A DNA stretch of 64,000 nt from Psychromonas sp. CD1 (lineage in GTDB: Bacteria; Pseudomonadota; Gammaproteobacteria; Enterobacterales; Psychromonadaceae). Position 1 is the first letter of the stretch. The number at the start of each line of letters is the position of its first letter. The position numbers were made by a program, and so were the translations under genes. Shown here piece by piece: positions 1-8,440 of this stretch. Location: the NCBI RefSeq assembly GCF_002239585.1, contig NZ_NDFH01000002.1, positions 186,001 through 250,000 of the forward strand, written 5' to 3'. The notes under the pieces are model-generated. The model did no database searches. It had not been told where the DNA came from and saw nothing but the letters and a program-made list of their open reading frames with translations.

Positions 1-20
1 TTTAATTGTATCCAAGGCAT
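1..20 (-). CDS. prmA: Start of PrmA, ribosomal protein L11 methyltransferase (partial)
   Basis: Only the first six codons lie in the window; they read M-P-W-I-Q-L on the minus strand. PrmA proteins of Vibrio and relatives begin MPWIQ(I/L)K, and a GGA about 8 nt upstream of the ATG could serve as ribosome binding site. The known role is trimethylation of ribosomal protein L11. It lies downstream of acs in the same direction. The call rests on six residues, so it is tentative; extending the sequence to the left would settle it. Confidence 0.5.
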
Positions 21-227
21 GATTCATTCCATAAAAAAGTGTTAAGGGCGCAACAATACAGGGGATAAGTTGATTATACCAATTTATCCGTACGTGGAAG
101 CACTTCGCTTTGCATGATGTGACCACCTATACTGGTTTGTTATTTTTGATCTGTGGACTTCCCACATTTCACTAGACAGTTTTTAATTCAGAATAATACG
201 CGTCTAAAGTCTGCACTGATATATGGG

Positions 228-2180
228 TTATTTACTAATGATTTTGTGCTCTTCAAGAAGCCTATAAACCACAGATTGATTTGCGAGTGTTGAGGTGTCT
301 CCGAGTTGATATCCGTCACCATTTGCTATCTTGCGTAGTATGCGCCGCATTATTTTACCAGATCGTGTTTTTGGAAGATCTTGAGTACAGTGTAGAATCT
401 CGGGGATTGCAAGAGATCCAAGTTCTTCGCGCACACATTGTTTTATTTCAGTTTGCAAATTGTTATCATTAAGGGTGTTAGGCGTCAGTGCAATATACGC
501 ATAAATACATTGTCCTTTTTTGTCATGTGGAATACCAACAACCGCCGCCTCGATAACGTTAGGATGCGTTAGTAATGCACTTTCTATTTCAGCTGTTCCC
601 ATTCGATGCCCTGATACATTCAATACATCATCAATTCTTCCTGTGATCCAATAATATCCATCTTTATCTCTTCTTGCTCCATCGCCTGTAAAATACATAC
701 CTTTATATTTTGAAAAATAAGTGTTTTCAAAATGTTTATGATTATTAAATAAAGTACGCATTTGACCGGGCCAGCTCTCTAGTATTACTAGAGAGCCTTC
801 ACCCTCGCCTTTTAAAATCTTACCCTCTTTATCCACTAAAGCAGGTTGTATTCCAAAGAAAGGGCGTGTTGCTGAGCCCGGTTTTAAATCTGTTGCGCCA
901 GGAAGTGGCGTAATTAATATTCCTCCGGTTTCGGTCTGCCACCACGTATCGACAATGGGGCAAGAGCGATTACCCATTTCATTATAATACCAAAGCCATG
1001 CTTCAGGGTTAATCGGCTCACCCACTGATCCAAGTATACGTAAAGATTTTCGAGAGGTCCCTTCGGTTGCTTTCTGTCCTGCTGCCATTAATGCCCGTAT
1101 CACGGTGGGAGCTGTATAGAGTAAAGTCACTTGATATTTATCGATGATTTGGCTCATTCGAGCGGGGGTGGGGTAGTTAGGTACACCTTCAAATAAAAGA
1201 GTAGTGGCCCCATTTGCTAGTGCACCATAGATAGTATAGCTGTGACCAGTTATCCAACCAACGTCCGCGCTACACCAATAAATATCATCTTCTTGATAAT
1301 CAAAAACATATTTAAAGGTTAAAGCCACATAAACGAGATAGCCTCCAGTTGTATGTAAAACTCCTTTCGGAGTGCCGGTTGAACCGGAGGTATATAGAAT
1401 AAAGAGAGGATCTTCAGATGCCATTATTTCGGGTTCACAATGAGTAAGTTGCGGATGACAAATATTATCCCAATCGAGATCTCGATGATTTTCCCAGTTT
1501 ATTTTTGCGCCTGTATTTTTAAACACAATGACTTTTTTAACGCACTCTGTTTTTTCTTTTTGTAGGGCTTTATCTACATTTTCTTTAAGATTAAGGACGC
1601 GTCCGCCTCTGCGAGCTTGATCTGCTGTTATTAGGAGTTTAGTTTGACTATCGATAACTCTTGAGGCAATCGCTTCTGCGGAGAATCCAGCAAAAATAAC
1701 GGAATGTACAGCCCCGATTCGGCTACAAGCGAGCATCGCGATGGCAGCTTCAGGGATCATTGGCATATATAAACAGACAACATCTCCTTTTTTAATGCCT
1801 TGTGCGCGTAATGCATTTGCAAACTGACATACTCGCGCATGTAATTCCTTGTAGGTGATACGTTGCTCTTCTCCAATTTCATCACCTTCCCATAATATCG
1901 CGATTTTATCGCCATATTTCTCTAAATGCCTATCTAAACAATTCACTGAAACATTAAGTTGGCCATCTTCAAACCATTTGATACTAATATTTCCTGGTTC
2001 AAAAGAGCTATTTTTAACTTTAGTATAAGGTTTAAACCACTCTAATATTTTACCTTTTTCATTCCAAAAAGCATCTGCATCATTAATTGACTTTGCGTAT
2101 TCACTTAAATAAGAGTTGTTGTTGAATAAACTTTGATTAGCACGAGCTTGGGAAACAGGATAATTTTTTTTGGTTATCAT
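228..2180 (-). CDS. acs: Acetyl-CoA synthetase (AMP-forming)
   Basis: Converts acetate, ATP and CoA to acetyl-CoA through an acetyl-AMP intermediate in the cytoplasm, the high-affinity acetate scavenging route. The 650 aa product has the family's usual length. The ANL-superfamily signature [12 protein letters not shown] lies near residue 265, [10 protein letters not shown] near 410, and the C-terminal [11 protein letters not shown] carries the lysine that is acetylated by Pat-type enzymes. The ATG at 2180 is preceded by GGAG with 5 nt spacing. It is transcribed away from the minor-pilin-like pair, with 273 bp between the starts. The gene complements the Pta-AckA pathway encoded at 18-21 kb, which excretes acetate. 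No CRP site of good quality was seen upstream. Confidence 0.97.
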   Translation of the reverse strand: MITKKNYPVSQARANQSLFNNNSYLSEYAKSINDADAFWNEKGKILEWFKPYTKVKNSSFEPGNISIKWFEDGQLNVSVNCLDRHLEKYGDKIAILWEGDEIGEEQRITYKELHARVCQFANALRAQGIKKGDVVCLYMPMIPEAAIAMLACSRIGAVHSVIFAGFSAEAIASRVIDSQTKLLITADQARRGGRVLNLKENVDKALQKEKTECVKKVIVFKNTGAKINWENHRDLDWDNICHPQLTHCEPEIMASEDPLFILYTSGSTGTPKGVLHTTGGYLVYVALTFKYVFDYQEDDIYWCSADVGWITGHSYTIYGALANGATTLLFEGVPNYPTPARMSQIIDKYQVTLLYTAPTVIRALMAAGQKATEGTSRKSLRILGSVGEPINPEAWLWYYNEMGNRSCPIVDTWWQTETGGILITPLPGATDLKPGSATRPFFGIQPALVDKEGKILKGEGEGSLVILESWPGQMRTLFNNHKHFENTYFSKYKGMYFTGDGARRDKDGYYWITGRIDDVLNVSGHRMGTAEIESALLTHPNVIEAAVVGIPHDKKGQCIYAYIALTPNTLNDNNLQTEIKQCVREELGSLAIPEILHCTQDLPKTRSGKIMRRILRKIANGDGYQLGDTSTLANQSVVYRLLEEHKIISK

Positions 2181-2453
2181 ATGTACTCCATTAATTCGAG
2201 ACGTTCAGGTATATTTAGTGGTTTTGTTCATCATTAAGCGATAAGTGTAGATGTCAATTTTAAAAGAAGAGGAGCAGAGATCTAATTGTTAATAAAAAGT
2301 TAGTGAAAAGTTAATGAAAAAGGCCTTTGTAAAGGGATAGTATTTAATTTTTATGTGAAGTATATGTAATCATACAATAATTCTTATTAATAAGTATTTT
2401 CCTAAAAAAATACTAAACTTAAATTTACTAGGCATAAAAAGGATATAGAGCGC

Positions 2454-3014
2454 ATGTTTATACGCACACAAGGAAAGGTGCATTTAAGAGGAACTTTTTA
2501 TAAAAAACAGAAAGGTTTCGCTATTTTTACTCTGGTTACTTTATTAACTATGGCCTGTCTTACTTTTAGTTTAAAAATGGTTTCTATAGTGCGATGGGAA
2601 AATCAACGTTTAGGCGATAACTTTCGTAGTCTAGAAGCGTTTATTAATGCAGAATCAGGTATGAATCTTCTTTTGTCGCAGTTAGTCTCAGTCTCTGGCA
2701 CGCAACGAATTACAACGTATTTAGATAAATCCTGCCATTTTGCAAATATAAAAAACTGTTTACCTTATATTGAAAATAATGAGCCACCTTTCACGTTGAT
2801 TTTATCTTGGCGCCACGATAAGACGATAGAATTTATATCAATGGGAGCGTCTAAAGATGGTCAAGCACATAAAAAAATACATATTAATGTTAAATTTTCC
2901 AATGATATCTCGGATTGTAGTAGTGGATTTGAAAATAGAGGCAAGGTAGTCAATCTAGATAATTATATTGGAGGTTGTTATCGTATAGTCCCTTTAACAT
3001 GGAGAGATTTTTAA
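2454..3014 (+). CDS. Minor type IV pilin-like protein, PilX-type
   Basis: A 186 aa protein with a basic leader ending KKQKG, followed by a hydrophobic helix (FAIFTLVTLLTMACLTFSL, from about residue 23). This is the layout of a type III signal peptide cleaved by prepilin peptidase, with an inner-membrane anchor and a periplasmic domain containing several cysteines. Position 5 after the predicted cleavage is Thr rather than the usual Glu. A missing Glu5 is a trait of tip-initiating minor pseudopilins such as GspK, but whether that role applies here is inference. Its stop codon overlaps the start of the next pilin-like gene (TAATG), so the two are translationally coupled. No pilW, pilY1 or major pilin gene accompanies them. 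Confidence 0.55.
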   Translation: MFIRTQGKVHLRGTFYKKQKGFAIFTLVTLLTMACLTFSLKMVSIVRWENQRLGDNFRSLEAFINAESGMNLLLSQLVSVSGTQRITTYLDKSCHFANIKNCLPYIENNEPPFTLILSWRHDKTIEFISMGASKDGQAHKKIHINVKFSNDISDCSSGFENRGKVVNLDNYIGGCYRIVPLTWRDF

Positions 3015-3394
3015 TGTTTAAATCACGTGTTATAGGCATTTCTTTTATAGAAATATTAGTTTCATTATGGGTTGTGAGCTTAGCTATATTGAGTACTTTA
3101 GGCCTGCAAAAATCATTAAATACCCAACAAAGTAATAATATGTCATATGTTGGTGCATTGTCCTTATTTAATGACCAGTTTGCCAGTATATTTAATGCTT
3201 CTACAGTGCATATTTCTCTAAAGGAAGAGGTATATGTCCTAGGACAGACACAATATAGGATAAATAAAGAAATTAAGCATATCTCGATTTACGATCAAAA
3301 TATGTCGGCAATAAAAATTAGTATATATTGGTTAGATTTTAATGCACAAGAAAAAGTATATTCCCTGACTAAGTTAATCCGGAAAATCCCATGA
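3014..3394 (+). CDS. Minor type IV pilin-like protein, PilV/GspI-type
   Basis: The chosen start is the ATG at 3014, overlapping the stop of the preceding gene; it gives 126 aa with a very short leader (MFKSRVIG). The prepilin motif G-ISFIEILVSLW has Glu at position 5, as needed for methylation and assembly, followed by a hydrophobic N-terminal helix. The rest is a small periplasmic domain without cysteines. An upstream in-frame start at 2975 would create a longer leader unlike pilins. Function in a type IV pilus or type II secretion-like fibre is inferred from this motif only. A hairpin follows directly at the stop codon. Confidence 0.55.
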   Translation: MFKSRVIGISFIEILVSLWVVSLAILSTLGLQKSLNTQQSNNMSYVGALSLFNDQFASIFNASTVHISLKEEVYVLGQTQYRINKEIKHISIYDQNMSAIKISIYWLDFNAQEKVYSLTKLIRKIP

Positions 3395-3425
3395 AAGTAT
3401 AAACAAACGATTCCATTTATACTTT
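3394..3425 (+). terminator. Hairpin at the end of the minor-pilin pair
   Basis: A 10-bp perfect inverted repeat (AAAGTATAAA / TTTATACTTT) with a 12-nt loop begins at the stop codon of the second pilin-like gene. Only a short T-run follows, so it is a weak candidate terminator. Confidence 0.45.
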
Positions 3426-3481
3426 TGTGACTCAAATATATTGATTTAAAGTTGTTTTTTATAAATTATGATAATTTTAAG

Positions 3482-4057
3482 GCAGATTCAATGTTGCAGT
3501 GCATAATCACTAAGTAGCGATAGCTACCGATGCTCCGCTATGGGTTTGGCTGGTGTTTTTTTATTAAGTTTTTTTGTCTATCATTCATCTTCAATTACTG
3601 ATTGCGATGTTTTTTAAAATCCGTTAATGTTGGAATGTATTGCAGTAACAGGCCGTTGGTATTTTCATTAAAGCCCAGTTGTCACGAGCAATAAGGATCT
3701 GCGAAGTAAACGCCACCCCTTTAAAGGGCTGTAATAGAGAAATAGTCGTTGCAGTCATTGATCTCGCTGATTTGTCGTCAACCCGCATAGATACTGTAAA
3801 ACTGGTTTTCCGTTCGACAATAGTGACCAGTGCACCACCGTGGCCTTTGCCAATAACCAAGTCAATTTCCCAATCGCCAATTCTATTTTGACTCAACCCT
3901 ATTTTCTTTAAGGCATAAATCTGGCATCTTAGCTCATAGGTCAGTTGTTTATATGTTTTCATTGTTGCATCTCTTGCCGGAGAAAAAGTGATTAGCATAT
4001 ATTCAGCTGACCACTTTTTCTACCTATTCAAGTTATGTACTTATTATTTGAATCTAA
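3482..4057 (-). mobile_element. Internally deleted IS30-family element
   Basis: Both ends carry the octamer AGATTCAA in inverted orientation (3484-3491 and, as TTGAATCT, 4048-4055), matching the known IS30-type terminal sequence. Between them lies a decayed transposase on the minus strand. The element is about 576 bp, roughly half of a full IS30-family copy, because the middle of the transposase is missing. The left end, 3880-4066, is closely similar to 61244-61424, and the right end around 3481-3515 resembles 55803-55836 at the end of miaA. I could not identify a target duplication confidently. Confidence 0.8.
3524..3962 (-). pseudogene. IS30-family transposase, deleted and frameshifted
   Basis: The start reads MKTYKQLTYELRCQIYALKK, the IS30-type N-terminal helix-turn-helix region. 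After SQNRI it jumps directly to GDWEIDLVIGKGHGGALVTI, the first catalytic (DDE) segment, so roughly 130-150 residues have been deleted. A later frameshift moves the readable protein to another frame (NENTNGLLLQYIP, then TDFKKHRNQ and a stop). A further fragment, KTPAKPIAEHR, lies near 3530-3560 and matches the usual C-terminal KTP..xAEH segment. The product cannot be an active transposase. Confidence 0.8.
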
Positions 4058-4108
4058 GAGATTAAGAATGTTATTGATAATACAAAAGAGATTGGTTAAG
4101 GAACGTTG

Positions 4109-4882
4109 ATGAATGATCCGGTATGTTTTTCCTCACATTCGGATTATCATGTTCAACTAAAGTGTCAATTAGCTATATCTAAAGTTATTTTTGAGGTGAA
4201 AATGCAATTAAAATCTCTGCAAAAAAGTAGATATTGCCAATTATGGGAAGATGAACATAACTTGATAGAAAGTGTTATTAAAAAATGTATTATTGAGCAT
4301 AAAATTATAGAGGATGGGACATTATTATTGACTCAAGGTAAGTGTATTAGCTCACTGATTCTGGTTGAAAGTGGCCTTGTTTCTATGGGATATACAGCAA
4401 GAAATGGGCGCTCATTTCAACTTGGAACAATGAATTGTGATAACCAAATCTTTGGCGAAATGGAATTTTTTACGGATTATCCGTGTCAGATGGATATAAA
4501 AGCTAAAGAAGCATTAACCATTTCTGTTATCAGCTTTGAAAAGTTACATCAGGCAATGATAGAGCATCCAACCATTGCACTTTTCTTTGCTAGTGCTATT
4601 GCGATAGATTATCAAGATACAATTGATATTTTTCTTCGTCGAATGCTACATACTATAGTATATAATGTAGCTCATGATTTGTACCATCAATTACTTGATG
4701 ATCAGCCAGTTAGTGGCTTTAATAAAGGATATCTAGAGGCTGAACGATTTGGCACTACAGATAGAGTTTATCGAAGAGCACTTAAAAACCTAGAAGAGTT
4801 AGGCTTGATTAGAAAAGATAAAAACATAATCCACATTGATAATATTGAAAAGCTAAAGTTATATGTTGAGCGGGGAGAGTAA
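4109..4882 (+). CDS. Crp/Fnr-family transcriptional regulator, unassigned
   Basis: A 257 aa cytoplasmic DNA-binding protein. Residues about 60-175 form a cyclic-nucleotide-binding-type beta barrel (IIEDGTLLLTQGKCISSLI, then FGEMEFFTD). Residues about 205-257 look like a winged helix (ERFGTTDRVYRRALKNLEELGLI). The phosphate-binding cassette reads PCQMD where cAMP-binding members have an Arg-Ser pair, so cAMP binding is unlikely; no Fnr-type N-terminal cysteine cluster is seen either. The ATG at 4109 has AAGGA 6 nt upstream. An ATG at 4202 is an alternative start. Its effector and targets are unknown; it sits alone beside the IS30 remnant. Confidence 0.75.
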   Translation: MNDPVCFSSHSDYHVQLKCQLAISKVIFEVKMQLKSLQKSRYCQLWEDEHNLIESVIKKCIIEHKIIEDGTLLLTQGKCISSLILVESGLVSMGYTARNGRSFQLGTMNCDNQIFGEMEFFTDYPCQMDIKAKEALTISVISFEKLHQAMIEHPTIALFFASAIAIDYQDTIDIFLRRMLHTIVYNVAHDLYHQLLDDQPVSGFNKGYLEAERFGTTDRVYRRALKNLEELGLIRKDKNIIHIDNIEKLKLYVERGE

Positions 4883-5041
4883 TAGTATAAATTTTATTTA
4901 GCCCAGTTTATATTCTTAAATAAAACTTAAATTCAGCTGTTTATCGTTCATTAAAGCAATTTTCTTTGATGAGAAAATCGACGAACTATAACAGCTGATC
5001 ATATAATCTGAGAAATTAAACTTATTTATCTGATTTCAGGA

Positions 5042-5329
5042 TTAGATTGTTTCAGCTTTATTATAAGTTTTTATTTTACTCGATATTAATAGTAAACTGA
5101 GAATAATAACGTATATGAATGGAATTCCATACATAACGGTTTGTAAACTAAAAATACGCTCTAAAATGGAGCTGATAGCAGGGCTGAACATCGCTCCTGC
5201 ACTACCACTAATCAAAATGAAGGACACATTTTTACTACTTGCGTTCTTCACAAAAGATACTCCGTAAGCAATGAAAGCATTATATAGTGCCGCACAAGAA
5301 AAACCATAACCATAAGTTAAGTAAGACAT
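5042..5329 (-). pseudogene. C-terminal remnant of an MFS permease (TsgA-like)
   Basis: About 95 residues resembling the last three membrane helices of TsgA-type major facilitator permeases, for example SSKNVSFILISGSAGAMFSPAISS against the corresponding VNFILTCGTIGTM region. The first ~290 residues of such a protein are absent. Immediately upstream, in another frame, is the 3' end of deoD, so the fragment starts at a deletion junction around 5330. Three helices alone cannot form an MFS transporter. Ancestrally it may have been a nucleoside or related permease next to deoD; that part is inference. Confidence 0.65.
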
Positions 5330-6023
5330 CCGTTTCTAATGCTATTTCAATCATTTGATTAAATGATAATTGGCGCTCTTCAGAGGATGTTTCTTCATTT
5401 GTTAAACAATGGTCGGATACGGTTAAAATAGCTAAAGCTTCAATTCCGTATTGATGAGCTAAGCCATAAAGCCCTGCAACTTCCATATCAATCCCAAGGA
5501 CACCGAAGCGCTCGAGTGCAGGGATCATATCTTCATCTGGATCGTAATATAAATCGCCACTAAAAACATTTCCAACTTTTACTTCTACATTTTTTTTAGA
5601 TGCAATATTAAAGGCTTTATTTAGGAGTTCAAAAGTGGCGGATGTCGCCATATTATAACCACTGCTTCGTTTCATATTCGTTGGTGAATCCGTTCCAGCC
5701 GCTTGTGCTAAAATGACGTCCCGCATTTTCACATGTCTTTGTGTTGCTCCTAGGCTACCAACTCGAATAATTCGCTTCACATTGAAATAATTAATTAATT
5801 CATGGGCATAAAGAACCATTGATGGGATTCCCATACCGTGACCCATCACAGAAATACGTTTTCCTTGATAGTATCCTGTGTATCCGAGCATATTTCTAAC
5901 ATTACAGACATTAGTAGTATTTGTTAGGTATGTTTCTGCAATATACTTTGCTCTTAAGGGATCTCCGGGCATAATAACAGTTTCAGAAAAGTCTGTTGGT
6001 AGTGCATTGATATGAGCTGTCAT
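5280..6023 (-). CDS. deoD: Purine nucleoside phosphorylase, altered C-terminus
   Basis: Phosphorolyses purine (deoxy)nucleosides to free base and (deoxy)ribose 1-phosphate in purine salvage; family members are hexamers. The sequence matches DeoD from MTAHINA through MIEIALET (about residue 228), including MPGDPLRAKYIAE, GMGIPS, RVGSLGA and the active-site region MEVAGLY with LTVSDH. After that the normal short tail is replaced by about 18 residues (DVLLNLWLWFFLCGTI) translated out of frame from the adjoining permease remnant. The length is 247 aa against about 239 in E. coli. All catalytic residues I can place remain, so activity is possible, but the last helix is changed. Confidence 0.85.
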   Translation of the reverse strand: MTAHINALPTDFSETVIMPGDPLRAKYIAETYLTNTTNVCNVRNMLGYTGYYQGKRISVMGHGMGIPSMVLYAHELINYFNVKRIIRVGSLGATQRHVKMRDVILAQAAGTDSPTNMKRSSGYNMATSATFELLNKAFNIASKKNVEVKVGNVFSGDLYYDPDEDMIPALERFGVLGIDMEVAGLYGLAHQYGIEALAILTVSDHCLTNEETSSEERQLSFNQMIEIALETDVLLNLWLWFFLCGTI

Positions 6024-6663
6024 GTAAGTATTCTCTTTAGTTTGTTTGAGCGAATACTAATGGAAGGCGGGATTAATTCTTTAGGACTAAAGTCCGGATC
6101 ATTCGTTTACTCTCATTTAGAATCAATTGATTTGTAAGAGTAATATATTTCATTGTGTTGTACTGAAGTATTCAATTAAGCCAACATAGATAAAGAGCCA
6201 AAAATATAAAAATGCAAGGCTACATAGGGAAACAAAAAGGTACTATATATTTATCGGATTAATAGTGTACGGTAAGATATGAAAAATAAGGATGTTATCA
6301 ATGTTTTTTATAGGTACGCAAATGATAAATCGTGGGCTAAATACCCGGTTTAAATAGTTTGTAATAGTTATTATTCTCTTATTTCGTTTGTTGATATGCA
6401 TTCTAAATGATAGGCAACAACCGTATATCACATCGTTTTTTATAGATTGTTAAGTGATGTTAAGTCGATGATTAGAGTGGTTTTTTCAACAAAAATAGCT
6501 TGCTGAAATTAATCTGTATCGACATGTAGCCACGGCAGAGAAAAAACAGTAGTGATTTATATGTGGAGTCTTTGTTAATTTCAACTCGCTATTTATTTTG
6601 AAGGGCATCAGTTACCTACTGAACATTTAGTAAATAAGCTAAATACTTTATTTATAACACTTT
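6024..6663. other. Intergenic region without a recognisable gene
   Basis: 640 bp between deoD and slyX. It is strongly AT-rich with scattered stops in all frames. A possible 62-codon reading frame (6243-6431, minus) has no ribosome binding site and no resemblance to a known family. Promoter elements for deoD must lie at the left end, but none stands out. Confidence 0.5.
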
Positions 6664-6873
6664 TCAATAATGAGGGGGACGCATCTCGACTTCATCAGTG
6701 CCGCTGCTATCAGGCTCAGCTTCTTTTAATTTTTGTACTAAATACGAAACTTGTCCCTTTAATGTGTGTAATTTACGTTGTTGTTCAAAAATCTCCGTAT
6801 TTAAAGTTTCAATATTATCTTCTTGAAAAGAAAGCTTCATTTCAAGTTGGTCGAGACGTTTTTCTATAGTCAT
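6664..6873 (-). CDS. slyX: SlyX family protein
   Basis: A 69 aa, highly charged coiled-coil protein (heptad-like pattern from residue 5 to 50: LDQLEMKLSFQEDNIETLN) that ends in the conserved PPHY tetrapeptide diagnostic for SlyX. Its molecular function is unknown. The neighbourhood (slyX next to fkpA) is the usual one in gammaproteobacteria. It follows the WD40 lipoprotein gene by only 12 bp in the same direction, so the two probably share a transcript. It has the normal length and is intact. Confidence 0.9.
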   Translation of the reverse strand: MTIEKRLDQLEMKLSFQEDNIETLNTEIFEQQRKLHTLKGQVSYLVQKLKEAEPDSSGTDEVEMRPPHY

Positions 6874-6885
6874 TGTTGATCCAAG

Positions 6886-7869
6886 TTAATTCATTGGCCA
6901 GATTTCAAGAAGCCCTGCAGAGCTTTCACTGGCAATTTTATTAGCATCCCATAATGTTGCAGAATATACTACTGCTGTTTTAGGCCGGGTACCTTTTCTG
7001 GCGCTAATCATCCATTGTTGTATTAATAAACCGGTGTCTACATCCCATAAACGAAGCATCTTAGTACTGTTACCGGTTAATAAATATTTACCATTATCAA
7101 TAAAACGAACGCTAGAAAAAATAGACTGCCGAGCGCTATAAATGAGCGTACTGTGTAATTTTCCTGTTTTTAGATCCCATATTTGTGCAGATTTTTGTGT
7201 GTCGGCGATAAAAGCGTAGCGACCAGAGGGTTCTAACCGTACACTAGAGATACGATTTTCAAAATCAAATTCTTGAATAATTTGTGCTGTTTTAGTATTC
7301 CATAAAAAAGCTCGGTGATCATTACCACCAGTAAGGGCATAAAGGCCATTGGCGGACATATCAATACTATTTATTTTTTCAGTGTGGATGGGCATCTCTA
7401 GACGGTGGCCTGTTTTTAAATCAAGATGAACTACTTTACCATTTACTTGTCCATAGAGGATGTAACGTCCATTTGCAGAAATTTGGATATCTCGAATAGG
7501 CGATTCGCTGACTTTATAAAAACCCAGCGAATGACCTGTTTTTATATCCCAAATTGCAAATTCATGGGTGCTTGAGGAGAGAGCGAAACGATTATTTGCT
7601 GAAATACGCACTATAAAGACATCATTATCTTTAATGTTACTATGGCGCCAATTGTATAATAGTTGATGATTACGATTGTCCCAGAGACGAATACCATGAG
7701 AAATGGTAGATATAATTGAGTAATCTCCATTTAGAGATATTTCTGCTGCGAAAGTACCCTCTATAGCATGTTCATGTTGTTCTAAAGGGGTATCAGATTG
7801 TGTGCAGGATACGATAAAAGAAAAACTCAATAATAATAAAAGTGTTTTAACCGAAAAATTTAGTTGCAT
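6886..7869 (-). CDS. WD40-repeat lipoprotein
   Basis: 327 aa. The N-terminus is a lipoprotein signal peptide with lipobox FIVSC (Cys at about residue 22), so the protein is predicted to be membrane-anchored and to face the periplasm. The rest is a WD40-like beta propeller: repeat-ending motifs IRLWDNRN, FAIWDIKTG, LWNTKTA, AQIWDLKTG and LRLWDVDTG are spaced about 40 residues apart, and a repeated SANGxY(A/I)L phrase precedes each blade. Such proteins usually scaffold other proteins; no partner is evident. It is divergently transcribed from fkpA, with slyX just downstream. Confidence 0.85.
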   Translation of the reverse strand: MQLNFSVKTLLLLLSFSFIVSCTQSDTPLEQHEHAIEGTFAAEISLNGDYSIISTISHGIRLWDNRNHQLLYNWRHSNIKDNDVFIVRISANNRFALSSSTHEFAIWDIKTGHSLGFYKVSESPIRDIQISANGRYILYGQVNGKVVHLDLKTGHRLEMPIHTEKINSIDMSANGLYALTGGNDHRAFLWNTKTAQIIQEFDFENRISSVRLEPSGRYAFIADTQKSAQIWDLKTGKLHSTLIYSARQSIFSSVRFIDNGKYLLTGNSTKMLRLWDVDTGLLIQQWMISARKGTRPKTAVVYSATLWDANKIASESSAGLLEIWPMN

Positions 7870-7990
7870 ATAGTTATTAACTTTTGATAGGAATAATAAT
7901 TAAGATTAGTATATCTTAAAAACATTTAATAGCGTATGCCACCTATTTTAGGTATATTTTAATAAACTAATAAACTAATTTGGAGTAACA

Positions 7991-8440
7991 ATGAAAAACG
8001 TATTTAAAGTATCTTTACTTGCAGTCTGTATTGCACTTACAGTAGGTTGTAATGATAAAACAGAAACCAAAGTGACAACATCAAAGACTGCTACTTCTGA
8101 ATCTGTTGCGAGTTTTGCAACAGATCAAGATAAAGTTGCTTATGCTATTGGCGCTTCATTTTCTCGTTATGTAGAGGGAACACTAGAGAAACAAGCTGAA
8201 TTTGGAATGACTTTAGATAAAGAGATGATTATTGATGGTATTTCTGACACTTTGCGCGGACATGCTAAGTTAACTGACGATGAAATAATGGATACACTAC
8301 AGAAATATGACGAAACCGTTAAAGTAGCTGTGACGAAAAAGAAGGCCGAAAATAAAGTTAAAATGGCAGTAGAAAGTAATAAGAACAGATATTACATTTA
8401 TTTTTATAAAGATTATATATCAAGGATAAGTTATGGATGA
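7991..8440 (+). pseudogene. fkpA: FkpA stump lacking the FKBP domain
   Basis: FkpA is a periplasmic peptidyl-prolyl isomerase and chaperone. The first ~125 residues are a good match: signal peptide with a possible lipobox (ALTVGC), then the helical dimerisation region (DKVAYAIGASFSRYVEGTL, DDEIMDTLQKYDETV). From about residue 130 the protein ends in an unrelated AT-rich tail (NKNRYYIYFYKDYISRISYG), and the whole C-terminal FKBP domain of about 110 residues is missing. Its stop overlaps the start of putA, placing the deletion junction near 8384-8400. A secreted dimerisation fragment might still be made, but isomerase activity is impossible. Confidence 0.85.

Noticed and set aside
60-190. Imperfect inverted repeat GGATAAGTTGATTATACCAATTTATCC (spread over 60-90) and flanking sequence as a possible insertion-sequence end or MITE
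   Set aside because: No second copy in the window and no transposase remnant; the region is as likely to be the prmA leader.
281-472. A 63-codon plus-strand frame over the acs 3' end
   Set aside because: It is antisense to clearly conserved acs sequence and has no ribosome binding site or family resemblance.
6243-6431. 62-codon minus-strand frame between deoD and slyX
   Set aside because: No Shine-Dalgarno, no recognisable motif; isoleucine-rich composition fits random AT-rich DNA.
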